Shown here: piece after piece, positions 9,201-18,056 of the stretch
Layout: every line of letters starts with the position of its first letter
Position numbering within the stretch: position 1 is the first letter of the stretch
Source: Solilutibacter pythonis
Lineage (GTDB): Bacteria; Pseudomonadota; Gammaproteobacteria; Xanthomonadales; Xanthomonadaceae
Direction of reading: 5' to 3'
DNA length: 64,000 nt
NCBI RefSeq assembly: GCF_003697345.1
Contig: NZ_RFLY01000012.1
Span: 28,622 to 92,621 of the forward strand
Position numbers and translations under genes: made by a program
The notes under the pieces: generated by a model
The model's input: only the letters and a program-made list of their open reading frames with translations
The model's database searches: none
Told to the model about the DNA's origin: nothing

Positions 9201-9910
9201 GCGAACGGGTTCACGTCCACCGAAGCCGAGGATTCCACCGTCTCGGCGATGGTCTTGAAGCCGATCCAGCGCCCGGTGAAGCGGCTCATGGCGAAGCCCA
9301 GCAGCCCCATCTCCAGGATGTCCCGCACGCCGGCCGGGTTCAGCACCGGCATCATCGCGCTGACGAATTCGTGCTCGGAGCCGTGCGGCAGGGTGGCGCT
9401 GCGGCAGGCATGGTCGTCGGCGGCCAGCGCCAGCACGCCGCCGTGCTTCGAGGCGCCGGCGGCGTTGGCGTGCTTGAACACGTCGCCGCAGCGGTCCACT
9501 CCCGGCCCTTTGCCGTACCACATGCCGAACACGCCATCGACCTTGGCGCCGGGGAACAGCGGGGTCTGCTGCGTGCCCCAGGCCATAGTCGCGCCCAGAT
9601 CCTCGTTGAGGCCCGGCTTGAAGGTGACGTGGTGCTTTTCGAGGTACTGCCTGGCCCGCCACAGCTCCAGGTCGAATCCGCCCAGCGGCGAGCCGCGGTA
9701 GCCAGAGACGAAACCGGCCGTGTCCAGCCCGGCGGCGACATCGCGCAGCCGCTGCATCATCGGCAGCCGTACCAGCGCCTGCGCGCCGGAAAGGTAGACG
9801 CGCCCCTCGGTGCGGGCGTACTTGTCGTCGAGGGTGTAATCCGGGTCCTGGAGGGCGCGGAGAGGCCGCCCGGTGGTTTCGGTGGGAGCGTTTTCGGCGG
9901 GGCTGGTCAT
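6231..9910 (-). pseudogene. Indolepyruvate ferredoxin oxidoreductase, fused alpha/beta type, broken by a frameshift
   Basis: The intact enzyme is a thiamine-diphosphate and Fe-S protein of about 1150-1200 residues that oxidatively decarboxylates aryl pyruvates to aryl-acetyl-CoA. The N-terminal part (MTSPAENAP..., ATG at 9910) reads in one frame to about 7620. It includes the pyrimidine-binding region, the ThDP-binding part (PHYYSGCPHNTS, GIGCHYMVTWMDRD, ILYNDAVAMTDGQP) and the cysteine-rich segment (CEGRGDCGKQSFC, FNCNKDF, GFCPSF). The gamma-like domain begins (ITGVGGTCVVTIGAPLG) and is then interrupted. The rest (DQTGLAQKGG onward to 6231) is in another frame. The length, 3680 nt, is 10 nt short of a whole-codon gene, as if a segment between two GACC copies had been lost. 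Sequencing error is the alternative. No separate regulator is adjacent. Confidence 0.88.
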
Positions 9911-9999
9911 TGGCTGCGTCGAATTGGCAAACCCGCGAATTCTGAGTCGGAACCATGGTGGATGAGCCCGCCCGCCGCGGCGCGGACAAGCGTTCTCGG

Positions 10000-10010
10000 C
10001 CCCCCCCCCC
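10000..10010. repeat. Poly-C tract of 11, candidate slippage site upstream of fimbrial promoter
   Basis: Eleven consecutive C residues lie about 50 bases upstream of the candidate -35 element of the fimbrial operon. In Bordetella, C-tracts in fim promoters change length by slippage and switch expression. The tract here is further upstream than in Bordetella, so it would have to change spacing to an upstream activator site. Confidence 0.5.
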
Positions 10011-10057
10011 GAAACCATACGGATGGCCGGTGAACAGCAAAAATGGCATAAAAATAT

Positions 10058-10099
10058 ATGACGATCGTCACATTTTGATCTATGATTCCGTCACGGAAT
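10058..10099 (+). promoter_or_regulatory. Candidate fimbrial promoter with two operator-like palindromes
   Basis: ATGACG (10058-10063), a 17-base spacer and TATGAT (10081-10086) form a plausible sigma-70 promoter. The 12-bp perfect palindrome TGACGATCGTCA (10059-10070) covers the -35 region. A second inverted repeat ATTCCG-TCA-CGGAAT (10085-10099) overlaps the -10 and start region. Their positions suit a repressor or a competing regulator. Confidence 0.45.
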
Positions 10100-10226
10100 G
10101 GCGATGGGGGTTCGTCCATTCCCGCTCATGTGGACTTAACGGAAGTGATGCCCGGCGAAGTCAGTCGGCGTCCGCCTGTGTCCTTGCCGCTTCTTCACCT
10201 ACTTAAATTTTGGAGAGACAAGTCAA

Positions 10227-10766
10227 ATGCGCCAAAAGAACCTGCTCGCGGCCCTGTTGCTGGCCACCGTCCCGGTCGCCGCTTCCGCCGCCGATGGCAC
10301 CATCACCTTCACCGGCAAGATCACCGACAAGACCTGCACCATCTCCACGGCCAGCAAGAACCTGGCCGTCGCCCTGCCCACCGTATCCAAAACCACTTTG
10401 AACGCGGCCGGCAAAACGGCTGGTCGTACCCCATTTTCGCTCAAGCTGACTGGCTGCACGGCCAGCAGCAGTGTCGCCGCCTATTTCGAGCCAGGCGATG
10501 GCGTTGATATCACCACTGGCCGTCTGAAGAACCAAGCCACCAGCAGTGCCGCCAGCAATGTGCAGATTCAGTTGCTGGGGGCGAATAGCATGCCCTTGCT
10601 GGTGAAGGCGGCTGGCGCCGATGGAGTGCAGGGGAATTCGCAGTGGGTTGTCGTGGATTCCAGTAACAACGCCACCCTGGATTACTACGCCGAGTACTAC
10701 GCCACGAACTCGACCACCGCTGGCGAGGTCAAGGGCAGCGTGGCGTACACGATCACCTATAAGTAA
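10227..10766 (+). CDS. Type 1-like fimbrial major subunit
   Basis: The product is a 179-residue pilin of the chaperone-usher pathway, exported by Sec and assembled outside the cell. A cleavable signal of about 22 residues ends at ASAAD. The mature protein starts with a donor-strand extension (GTITFTGKITDKTC). It has the pilin disulphide pair Cys37 and Cys77 and ends with the beta-zipper-like tail AYTITYK, with penultimate Tyr. GGAGA precedes the ATG. It is the first gene of a four-gene operon (subunit, chaperone, usher, adhesin). A strong hairpin immediately downstream could raise its mRNA level relative to the assembly genes. Confidence 0.93.
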   Translation: MRQKNLLAALLLATVPVAASAADGTITFTGKITDKTCTISTASKNLAVALPTVSKTTLNAAGKTAGRTPFSLKLTGCTASSSVAAYFEPGDGVDITTGRLKNQATSSAASNVQIQLLGANSMPLLVKAAGADGVQGNSQWVVVDSSNNATLDYYAEYYATNSTTAGEVKGSVAYTITYK

Positions 10767-10786
10767 GTGATCGCGGCGGGGCTTCG

Positions 10787-10819
10787 CCACTGGTCGATGC
10801 GGCTCACATCGGCCAGTGG
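10787..10819 (+). terminator. Intra-operon hairpin after the major pilin gene
   Basis: CCACTGGTCGATG and CATCGGCCAGTGG pair over 13 bp (one G-T wobble) around the 7-base loop CGGCTCA. No T-run follows, so it probably acts as a partial attenuator or a 3' stabiliser, giving more subunit than chaperone or usher. Such a role is known for other fimbrial operons; here it is inferred. Confidence 0.5.
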
Positions 10820-10850
10820 TCTTCGATACCTTCCAGAGGCGTAGTTTCCG

Positions 10851-11579
10851 ATGAAAGTCTTTTCCCTCCGGGCGCTGCTGCTGGCGGCGTCCATGCCGTT
10901 GCTTTGCCCCGATGCGCTGGCTGGCGTGGTGGTTCACGGCACGCGGGTGGTTTATCCCGCCCAGGCGCGCGAGATCACCGTGCAGGTGACGAATACCGGC
11001 GACGCGCCCTCGCTGATCCAGGCTTGGGTCGATAGTGGCGATCCCAGGCAGACCCCGGATGGCAGCGACGCCCCATTCGTGTTGACCCCGCCGATCAGCC
11101 GTGTCGAACCGGGCCGGGGCCAGGCGCTGCGGCTGATCTTTTCCGGCGCGGCATTGCCGGCAGACCGCGAATCGCTGTTCTGGCTCAACGTGCTGGACGT
11201 GCCTCCGTCGCCGGAAAAAAGCGCCGGGGGCGAGCAAAATTATCTCCAGATCGCGATCCGCTCGCGTTTGAAACTTTTCTATCGGCCGGCGGGGCTCGCC
11301 GGTGAGGCCAACGAAGCCCCGGCCGCGTTGCGCTGGCGTCGCGACGGCGGCCGCCTGCGGGTGGAAAACCCCACGCCTTATCACGTCACCCTGGCGGAAG
11401 TGCGCGCGTTGGCCGCCGATGGCGGCGAACGCGTGGTGGAAGCGCAGGGGACGATGGTCGCGCCGTGGCGGCACCTGGAATTCGCCGCGCCGGCCGGTAC
11501 CGACCGGGTGCGCTTTCTGACCATCAACGATTACGGCGGCCGGGTCGAGCGAACCATCCGTCTGGACGATGGCGGCTGA
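10851..11579 (+). CDS. Fimbrial periplasmic chaperone, PapD family
   Basis: The 242-residue protein has a signal peptide ending near PDALAG and two immunoglobulin-like domains. It begins with the family strand VVVHGTRVVYPAQAREITVQ, carrying the conserved Arg of the pilus-subunit anchoring site. It continues with FVLTPPISRVEPGRGQALRLIF, the PapD consensus region, and IRSRLKLFYRP, where the second anchoring Lys lies. It caps subunits by donor-strand complementation in the periplasm and delivers them to the usher encoded next. The ATG lies 32 bases after the intra-operon hairpin, with AGAGGCG upstream. Confidence 0.93.
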   Translation: MKVFSLRALLLAASMPLLCPDALAGVVVHGTRVVYPAQAREITVQVTNTGDAPSLIQAWVDSGDPRQTPDGSDAPFVLTPPISRVEPGRGQALRLIFSGAALPADRESLFWLNVLDVPPSPEKSAGGEQNYLQIAIRSRLKLFYRPAGLAGEANEAPAALRWRRDGGRLRVENPTPYHVTLAEVRALAADGGERVVEAQGTMVAPWRHLEFAAPAGTDRVRFLTINDYGGRVERTIRLDDGG

Positions 11580-11583
11580 TCGC

Positions 11584-11603
11584 GGCGGGCGATCCCGCCC
11601 GCC
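11584..11603 (+). other. Perfect 8-bp hairpin between chaperone and usher genes
   Basis: GGCGGGCG, loop ATCC, CGCCCGCC. It lies 5 bases after the chaperone stop. No T-run follows, so I read it as an mRNA processing or stability element rather than a terminator. Confidence 0.4.
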
Positions 11604-11642
11604 ATCGCCGCCGTGCGACTTTGATATTGCGAAGGGGGCATC

Positions 11643-14228
11643 TTGATTGCCAACAAACCGACATTGCCGGCGTGGTGCGCCCTGTCCCTGTTGATGGCGG
11701 GCGCGTCCGGTCCGGGGTGGGCGGCGGCTCCGGCCGCGTCGGCCAACCTCGGCGAACAGGCCCTACTGGCGCGAAACAGCGCCGTTGACGCGCGCGAATC
11801 GGTGCGCTTCGATGCCGGCTTCCTCTCCGGCCAGGCCCGGCGGATGGACCTGTCGGCATTCAGCGACGGCAATCCGCTGGCGGCCGGCACTTATCGCGTC
11901 GACATATATGTCAACGGCGCCTGGCGGGGGCGCCGCGACCTGGAGTTCGGGGCCGATGCGCAGGGCCGCGTCGATGCCTGCCTGAGCCTGCCGCTGCTGG
12001 AGGAACTGGGTGTGGACAGCGCCGCGGTGCTGGCCGGGCAGGCCACGGCGCCGGCCCGACCCGAGGATGCCTGCACGCCGGCGCAGGCGCGCATGGCCGA
12101 TGCCTACGGCATCTACGACAGCGGAAATCTGCGCTACGACCTGAGCATTCCGCAGGCTTTCCTGCGCCGCGAGGCGCGGGGTTACGTCAATCCCGCCTTG
12201 TGGGACCGCGGCATCGATGCCGGCTTCGTCGGCTACAGCTTCAACATGGTGGACAGCGACAACCGTCTTGCAAGCGGTGGTCACGCTCGCAGCGCCTATC
12301 TGGGCCTGAACACGGGATTGAACCTGGGCGGCTGGCAGTTCCGTCACAACGCCAACCTGACCTGGCGCGAAGGTGACGGTCGCCGTTGGCAGCGCATCGC
12401 CACCTATGCCCAGCGTCCCCTGCCCCGGATACGCGGCATGCTGACGGTGGGCGAATCCTTCACCAGTGGCGAGCTGTTCGATTCCATCGGGTATCGCGGC
12501 ATTGCTCTGGCCAGCGACGAGCGTATGTTGCCGGACTCGCTGCGGGGCTACGCGCCGGTGGTGCGCGGCATCGCCGAGACCAACGCCCGGGTCGAAATTC
12601 ACCAGAACCGGCAACTGATCTATTCGGCCACCGTCGCGCCGGGTGGTTTCGTCATCGATGACCTGTATCCGACCGGCTACGGCGGCGACCTGGAGGTGAG
12701 CGTGATCGAGGCCGACGGGCGGCGTCGGGAATTCAAGGTGCCCTTCGGCTCGGTGCCGCAGATGCTGCGCCAGGGCGTGTCGCGCTACGCGTTGACCGCC
12801 GGCCAGGTGCGTGGCGATTTTCCGCGCGAGGACCCGTGGCTGGTGCAGGGCACCTACCAGCGCGGGGTGAATAACCGCCTCACCCTGTATGGCGGCGGCA
12901 CGCTGAGCGAGGGCCATGCCGCGCTGCTGTATGGCGCTGGATTGTCCCTGCCGGTGGGCGCCTTCGCCGCCGATCTCACCCATGCCGATACCCGGCTGGG
13001 CCAGGCCGGCAGGCGGCGGGGCGCCAGTCTGCGCCTGAGCTACGCCAAGCTGATCAACGGCAGCGGCACTCACCTGACATTGGCCGCCTACCGTTACTCC
13101 ACCCGTGGCTTCCATGGCTTGCAAGACGCCTTGCGGGCGCGCGACGCCGAGGCGCGCGGCCTGAATCCCGATCTTTTGGGCCGCCAGCGCAGCCAGTTCC
13201 AACTGACCATGAGCCAGCCGCTGGGCGCGCGCCGGGGCGTGTTCTACCTGACCGGCTCGGTGCGCGATTTCTACGACCGCCTCGGCACCAGCAAGCAATA
13301 CCAGTTTGGTTACAACAACACCTGGCGCTCGCTCAATTACGGCTTTTCGGCCGTCCGTAGCGAGGAGGGGCTGTCCGGCCGCGCCGACACGCGTTATCTG
13401 CTCAGCCTGAGCGTTCCGTTGAGCCGTGGCGCGCGCGCGCTTTCGCTCAATGCCGACGTGGGCCTGCGTGGGCGTCAAGGCTACAGGGACAGTCGCGTGA
13501 GCATCACCGGCGCGGCGGGCGTGGACAACAACCTCACCTACGGCCTGGCCCTGTCCAATAGCCGCGAGGCCGGCACCAGCGCCATCGCCAATGCCGAATA
13601 CCGCAGCCGGTATACCGCGCTCAATGCGTCCTATGGTCATTTCAGGGATTTCCGTCAGGCCACCATCGGCGCCAATGGCAGCCTACTGCTGCACGCCGGC
13701 GGCGTGACCCTGGCCCCGCAACGGGGCGACACCATGGCGCTGGTCGAAGCGCCGGGCGCCCGCGGCGCGCTCGTTTCCAACATGCCGGGATTGCGCATCG
13801 ATGGCCGCGGCTACGCGGTGGTGCCGTATGTGTCGCCCTACCGGCTCAATACCGTCACCCTGGACCCGGCGGGCATGTCGCACGAGGTCGAATTGGAGAG
13901 CAGTAGCCAATCGGTGGCGCCGTTCGCCGGGGCGGTCAGTCATCTGCGCTTCAATACCCGCAAGGGCCGGGCGCTGCTGATCCGGATGCGCAACCCGGAT
14001 GGGCGCGCGCCGCCGTTCGGCGCCCAGGTCAGGGACGCGCGGGGCCAGCCGCTGGGCATGGTTGGCCAGGGCGGCCGCCTGTACGTGCGCAGCGAGCGGG
14101 ATCGTGGCCGTTTGCAGGTGGAATGGGGCGGTGACGCCAGCCAGCGCTGCACGGTCGATTACCAGATACCGGCCGGCGCCGATGCCGCGTCGACCGGTCT
14201 CATCCATGTGGAGGCAGCATGCCGATGA
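11643..14228 (+). CDS. Fimbrial outer membrane usher, FimD/PapC family
   Basis: The 861-residue protein is the outer membrane channel that receives chaperone-subunit complexes and assembles the pilus. A signal peptide ends near PGWAAA. The mature N-terminal domain starts with VRFDAGFLSG, typical of ushers (FNxxFL region). The central part has plug and barrel strands including the usher signature GYAPVVRGIAETNARVEI. The C-terminal domains end with CTVDYQIP near the stop. The start is TTG, supported by AAGGGGG eight bases upstream; no ATG gives a full signal peptide. Its end overlaps the adhesin gene by 10 bases, which suggests translational coupling. Confidence 0.94.
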   Translation: MIANKPTLPAWCALSLLMAGASGPGWAAAPAASANLGEQALLARNSAVDARESVRFDAGFLSGQARRMDLSAFSDGNPLAAGTYRVDIYVNGAWRGRRDLEFGADAQGRVDACLSLPLLEELGVDSAAVLAGQATAPARPEDACTPAQARMADAYGIYDSGNLRYDLSIPQAFLRREARGYVNPALWDRGIDAGFVGYSFNMVDSDNRLASGGHARSAYLGLNTGLNLGGWQFRHNANLTWREGDGRRWQRIATYAQRPLPRIRGMLTVGESFTSGELFDSIGYRGIALASDERMLPDSLRGYAPVVRGIAETNARVEIHQNRQLIYSATVAPGGFVIDDLYPTGYGGDLEVSVIEADGRRREFKVPFGSVPQMLRQGVSRYALTAGQVRGDFPREDPWLVQGTYQRGVNNRLTLYGGGTLSEGHAALLYGAGLSLPVGAFAADLTHADTRLGQAGRRRGASLRLSYAKLINGSGTHLTLAAYRYSTRGFHGLQDALRARDAEARGLNPDLLGRQRSQFQLTMSQPLGARRGVFYLTGSVRDFYDRLGTSKQYQFGYNNTWRSLNYGFSAVRSEEGLSGRADTRYLLSLSVPLSRGARALSLNADVGLRGRQGYRDSRVSITGAAGVDNNLTYGLALSNSREAGTSAIANAEYRSRYTALNASYGHFRDFRQATIGANGSLLLHAGGVTLAPQRGDTMALVEAPGARGALVSNMPGLRIDGRGYAVVPYVSPYRLNTVTLDPAGMSHEVELESSSQSVAPFAGAVSHLRFNTRKGRALLIRMRNPDGRAPPFGAQVRDARGQPLGMVGQGGRLYVRSERDRGRLQVEWGGDASQRCTVDYQIPAGADAASTGLIHVEAACR

Positions 14229-15250
14229 ATCGTATCCGCGCCCGCGGCGCGCTGGCCGGCGCCGTGGCGCTGGTCGGGCTGGCGCTGGCGCAGCAGGCCA
14301 GCGCCGCTTGCCGGGTGAACGCCTATGCCTTCCGCCCGCAGGAGGTGCGAATGGACATGGGGCGGGTGGTGATTCTGCCCGACACCCCGCTCGGCGCCGT
14401 GATCAAGGAACTGGTGGTGCCGATCAATGAGCGCAGCAACATCGCTTCCTGTAACAGAGGTGGCAGTGCCAGGGGGGCCTACGTCAATGCCGCCCAGCAG
14501 CGTTCGGTACCCGGCTTCAGCAATGTTCATTACACGGACGTGGCGGGGGTCGGCATCCGCGTATACCGCGATTCCGGCAGCGTCAAGGCGTACTATCCGC
14601 ATACGCTCAACTTCTTCGGCAGCTCCAGCCTGCGCTTGGCCGGCGGCAATTTCAGGGTGGAACTGGTCAAGATCGCCGCGCGGACCGGCTCCGGGCCGAT
14701 CGCTCCAAGCGGCCGTTTCACCACCTACTACTTCGATGGCGATGGGCCGGCCCGGCCCGTGCTGGTTTCGTTCTTCAGCGGCACCGGCACCACGGTGGTC
14801 AGCCCCACCTGCACGGTGCGGGCCGGCAGCCGCAACATCGTGGTCGATTTCGGCAGCGTGTCCAATACCGTTTTCACGGGGCCAGGCACGCGCGCGGCCA
14901 ACCGCGATTTCGATATTCAACTCGATTGCCAGGGCAGCAATTTGGCCGGATATCAAAGCGGCATCGGCATCCGCCTGGATGGCGCGCAGGACGGCTCCGG
15001 CATGCCCGGGGTACTTGGTCTGAGTCCCGGCGCCAACAACGCCACCCGCATCGGCATCGAGCTGGTGCGGCGCGTCGGGGCCGTCGAGCAGCCGGTGAGA
15101 TTCGGCGAGACGCTCGCCATCGGCACCACCCGTCCCGGCACCAGTCTCCTGGCCCTGCCGTTGCGCGCCCGCTACGTGCAGACCCGGGCCGGCGCGGTCG
15201 GCGCCGGTCTTGCGAACGCGACGGCGACATTCACCATCACCTACGACTGA
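14219..15250 (+). CDS. Fimbrial tip adhesin, two-domain type
   Basis: The 343-residue product has a signal peptide ending at QQASAA and two cysteine-containing parts. An N-terminal domain (about 30-195) has no recognised sequence family and is probably the receptor-binding domain. A C-terminal pilin domain (about 200-343) starts at [18 protein letters not shown] and ends [10 protein letters not shown], the donor-strand-type tail. This matches the FimH/MrkD layout in which a lectin domain sits on a pilin domain at the fibre tip. Two near ATGs (14219, 14225) are possible; the first overlaps the usher. It closes the operon and is convergent with the AAA+ ATPase gene. Confidence 0.87.
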   Translation: MPMNRIRARGALAGAVALVGLALAQQASAACRVNAYAFRPQEVRMDMGRVVILPDTPLGAVIKELVVPINERSNIASCNRGGSARGAYVNAAQQRSVPGFSNVHYTDVAGVGIRVYRDSGSVKAYYPHTLNFFGSSSLRLAGGNFRVELVKIAARTGSGPIAPSGRFTTYYFDGDGPARPVLVSFFSGTGTTVVSPTCTVRAGSRNIVVDFGSVSNTVFTGPGTRAANRDFDIQLDCQGSNLAGYQSGIGIRLDGAQDGSGMPGVLGLSPGANNATRIGIELVRRVGAVEQPVRFGETLAIGTTRPGTSLLALPLRARYVQTRAGAVGAGLANATATFTITYD

Positions 15251-15273
15251 CGCCCGGAGCCTGGGGATATGGC

Positions 15274-16758
15274 TCAATCCGCCGGCACGGTGCGTTCCGC
15301 CGCCCAGGTGCGCAGTGCGTCGATCTGTTCGCGCATCAGCACCGACAGCGGACGGGTGGCGCGCAGTTCGTGCCGCAGGCCGAAATCGCCGAGCGGCGTG
15401 TCGGTGGCGTGGGCGGCATACAGCGCCGAGACGATCGCCTGTTCGATTTCGGCGCCGGAAAACCCCGTGGCGGCCCGCGCCAGCGCCGCCAGGTCGAAGC
15501 CGGCGGGGTCGAGTCCGCGCCGCGCGAGGTGCAGGTGGAACAGCGCCTCGCGTGTTTCGGCATCGGGCAGATCGACGAAGAAGATTTCGTCGAAGCGGCC
15601 CTTGCGCAGCAATTCGGCGGGCAAGGCGTCGATCTGGTTGGCGGTGGCGACCAGGAATACCCGCGACTTGCGTTCGGCCATCCAGGTCAGCAGGTAGCCC
15701 AGCACGCGCCGGGAGACGCCGCCATCGCCCTCGCCGCTGTCGGCCAAGCCCTTTTCGATTTCGTCGATCCACAGCACGCAGGGTGCGAGTTGTTCGGTCG
15801 AAGCCAGCGCGCTGCGCAGGTTCTTCTCGGTTTCCCCGTGGTACTTGTCGTACAGGGTGCCGAAATCCAGCCGCACCAGCGGCACGCCGAAGCCGCCGGC
15901 GATGGCCTTGGCCAGCATCGATTTGCCGCAGCCCTGCACGCCGAGCAGAAGTACGCCCTTGGGCGGGTCGAGGCCAGGCGGCGCTTGGCCTTCGGTGAAG
16001 ATGCGCCGGCGCTGCGCCACCCAGCGTTTCAACCGGCGCGCGCCGGCCACCTCGGAGAAGCGCACGGTGTCGTATTCGTAGTGCAGGTGGCCGCTCTTGT
16101 TGAGCAGCTCGAATTTCAGCCGCGCCAGTTGCGGCAGGTCGTCCATGCCGAGGGCGCCATCGCGGAAGATGAGTTGGCGGGCGATGCGGTGGGCATCGGT
16201 TTCCGACAGCCCGGACAGGTTGCGCACGATCTGCCGCACGGCTTCCTCGTTGGCCTCGACCCGGCGGCCGCCGTGTTCGCGCGTGTAGTGCGTCGCTTCC
16301 TCCCGGACGATCTTCAGCAAGGCGTTGACATCGGGCAGGCGCGGCGTGAAATGGGTGGCCAGCGCTTCCAATTCGGCCGGCAGCGCCACCTTCGCGCCGA
16401 TCATCACGATCACGTGCGGTTCGCATTCGCGCCGCTGCACGATGTCGCGCAACAGGCGTTGGGTGGCGGCGTATTGCAGGTACGGGTGGAAGTCGAGCAG
16501 CAGGTAGACGCCGCGCTGGTCGGCGTTGCGGATGGCGGCGAGCGTGGTGGAGGCATCGGGCGCGACCGCGCTCGGGTCCTCGCGGTCGATGTCGATCCGG
16601 CGCAGTCCCTCGGTGATCGACCAGCGCCACAGCGCGCGCCAGACGTGCAGCAGCGATTGCCTGAACAGCGCAACCGCCCGCGCCTCGTCCGGCGTCTCGA
16701 TGACGATCAGGGGGGTGTTGGCGCGGATCAGCGCGACCAAGTCCTGCAACTCGCTCAT
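15274..16758 (-). CDS. AAA+ ATPase, Ycf46/SpoVK-like
   Basis: The 494-residue cytoplasmic protein has an N-terminal helical domain (1-230) and one AAA+ module. The module has Walker A GVQGCGKS near residue 273, Walker [10 protein letters not shown] near 330, the second region of homology with ATANQID, and the arginine finger [12 protein letters not shown]. The order and the N-terminal [17 protein letters not shown] match the cyanobacterial/proteobacterial Ycf46 family. Members influence CO2 use in cyanobacteria; the role in proteobacteria is unknown. The start ATG at 16758 begins [10 protein letters not shown]; the open frame beyond it is antisense to the parA-like gene. It is divergent from that gene with a 93-base spacer. 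Confidence 0.85.
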   Translation of the reverse strand: MSELQDLVALIRANTPLIVIETPDEARAVALFRQSLLHVWRALWRWSITEGLRRIDIDREDPSAVAPDASTTLAAIRNADQRGVYLLLDFHPYLQYAATQRLLRDIVQRRECEPHVIVMIGAKVALPAELEALATHFTPRLPDVNALLKIVREEATHYTREHGGRRVEANEEAVRQIVRNLSGLSETDAHRIARQLIFRDGALGMDDLPQLARLKFELLNKSGHLHYEYDTVRFSEVAGARRLKRWVAQRRRIFTEGQAPPGLDPPKGVLLLGVQGCGKSMLAKAIAGGFGVPLVRLDFGTLYDKYHGETEKNLRSALASTEQLAPCVLWIDEIEKGLADSGEGDGGVSRRVLGYLLTWMAERKSRVFLVATANQIDALPAELLRKGRFDEIFFVDLPDAETREALFHLHLARRGLDPAGFDLAALARAATGFSGAEIEQAIVSALYAAHATDTPLGDFGLRHELRATRPLSVLMREQIDALRTWAAERTVPAD

Positions 16759-16851
16759 GACTCTGCCCGTGTGAATGCGGACGATGGTAAACCTTCGCGG
16801 GCGTCGCATCGGGGCGATGCTAGGCTTGGCGCTCCCATCCGGAGGACGGCA

Positions 16852-17484
16852 ATGAAAACGATCCTGGTGGCAAGCTCGAAAGGGGGCGTCGGCAAGACGA
16901 CGGTCGCCACCCATCTGGCGGCGCAGGCGGCGTGCGAAGGGTTGAACACGGTGCTCGTGGATGCCGACGCGCAAGGGTCGGCGACCCGCTGGGCCGAGCG
17001 CCGGGCGGCGCTGGAAAGCGCGGTGCTGCCGATCGACGGTACCCGCAAGGCATGGGCCAAACGCATCCCGGAGGACACCCGGCGGGTGATCGTCGATGCC
17101 CCGGCGGGCGCCATGCCGGGCGACCTGGACAAGTTTCTCGACGCCGCCGCCGCGGTGGTGATCCCGGTCCCGCCCTCGGCGTTGGACATCGAGGCCACCG
17201 TGCCCTTCCTGAACGGTCTCGCCAAGCATCCGCGGATGCGCAAGGGCGAGCTGCCGGTGGCCTTGGTCGGCAACAAGCTGAAGCCATGGACGCGCACCTC
17301 GCAACAGGCCATGGAAGTGCTGCGCGGTTGGGGCGTGCCATTGGTGGCCGAACTGCGCGATAGCCAGTCCTACGTGTTGCTGACCGGCCTGGGCCGCAGC
17401 CTGTTCGACTACGAAACGAGCGCGGTGCGCCGGCATCGCGAGGATTGGACCCCATTGCTGCGCTGGCTGTACCGCCCGCGTTGA
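16852..17484 (+). CDS. ParA/MinD-family ATPase, orphan
   Basis: The 210-residue cytoplasmic P-loop ATPase has the deviant Walker A KGGVGKTT at residues 10-17, the switch I region [14 protein letters not shown], and Walker B-like [13 protein letters not shown]. It is short, lacks the N-terminal HTH of plasmid ParA, and has no parB gene next to it, so it is an orphan ParA. Such proteins position cellular cargo such as chemotaxis clusters, pili or storage granules. The ATG is preceded by GGAGGA. It is divergent from the AAA+ ATPase gene. Confidence 0.87.
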   Translation: MKTILVASSKGGVGKTTVATHLAAQAACEGLNTVLVDADAQGSATRWAERRAALESAVLPIDGTRKAWAKRIPEDTRRVIVDAPAGAMPGDLDKFLDAAAAVVIPVPPSALDIEATVPFLNGLAKHPRMRKGELPVALVGNKLKPWTRTSQQAMEVLRGWGVPLVAELRDSQSYVLLTGLGRSLFDYETSAVRRHREDWTPLLRWLYRPR

Positions 17485-17539
17485 CACCGGCCATGCGTTG
17501 GCCCGTTAATCTTGCGCCACCCCGTGGTCGAGCCGTCCG

Positions 17540-18052
17540 ATGACCGATATCCCCACTGAACTGGTGCTGCTGCGCCATGCCCATGCCCTGCCGATGACCG
17601 ACCGGCAGACGGACATCGAGCGCGCGCTCTCGCCGACGGGACAAGCCGAGGCGCGCGCCGCCGGCCTGTGGCTGCGCCAACATCTGACGATGCCGGACGC
17701 GGTGCTCTGCTCGCCGGCCCGCCGCACCCGCGAAACCCTGCAAGGCGTGCTCGATGCCGGTTGCCGACTGCCCGACGCGAAGTTCGAACCGCGCATCTAC
17801 GAGGCCAGCCCCGGCACGCTGTTGGCCGTGCTGGCGGACGCCATGGCTCATCCTTCGGCACCCGTGCGGATCTGGCTGATAGGTCACAACCCCGGGCTCG
17901 AACGCCTGCTTGCCCACCTCGATGCGGACGCGGCGCCTGCCCGGCCGTCCCGGGGCATGCCGACGGCCGGCATCGCCGTGCTGCGCTCCGCGCACGGGCG
18001 CGCGCCGGACGAAACGGGTGGAGTGCGGCTGGCAGCCTTCCACGCCCCCTGA
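17540..18052 (+). CDS. sixA: SixA-type phosphohistidine phosphatase
   Basis: The 170-residue histidine phosphatase superfamily member is compact, with the catalytic LLRHAHA (RHxH variant of RHG), the SPARRTRETLQ arginine region, an acidic residue near YEASPGTLL, and the second catalytic histidine in LIGHNPG. E. coli SixA dephosphorylates phosphohistidine on phosphocarrier proteins. The gene lies 55 bases after the parA-like gene and 4 bases before a YceI-like gene in the same direction, so they may share a transcript. Confidence 0.86.
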   Translation: MTDIPTELVLLRHAHALPMTDRQTDIERALSPTGQAEARAAGLWLRQHLTMPDAVLCSPARRTRETLQGVLDAGCRLPDAKFEPRIYEASPGTLLAVLADAMAHPSAPVRIWLIGHNPGLERLLAHLDADAAPARPSRGMPTAGIAVLRSAHGRAPDETGGVRLAAFHAP

Positions 18053-18056
18053 GCCG

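Larger units (their letters stand above)
9911..10226 (+). other. Divergent promoter region between the oxidoreductase gene and the fimbrial operon
   Basis: This 316-base gap has no gene. It holds an 11-C homopolymer (10000-10010), an AT-rich stretch, a candidate sigma-70 promoter with two palindromes (10058-10099), and the 130-base leader of the fimbrial major subunit gene. Confidence 0.7.

Noticed and set aside
11584..11603. Hairpin between chaperone and usher as a terminator
   Set aside because: No T-run follows and an operon gene lies directly downstream.
11763..13640. 625-codon minus-strand frame opposite the usher gene
   Set aside because: The usher frame has family motifs and a ribosome site; the antisense product is low complexity.
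15274..17487. AAA+ ATPase frame extended to 17487
   Set aside because: The added part is antisense to the parA-like gene; the natural start is ATG 16758.
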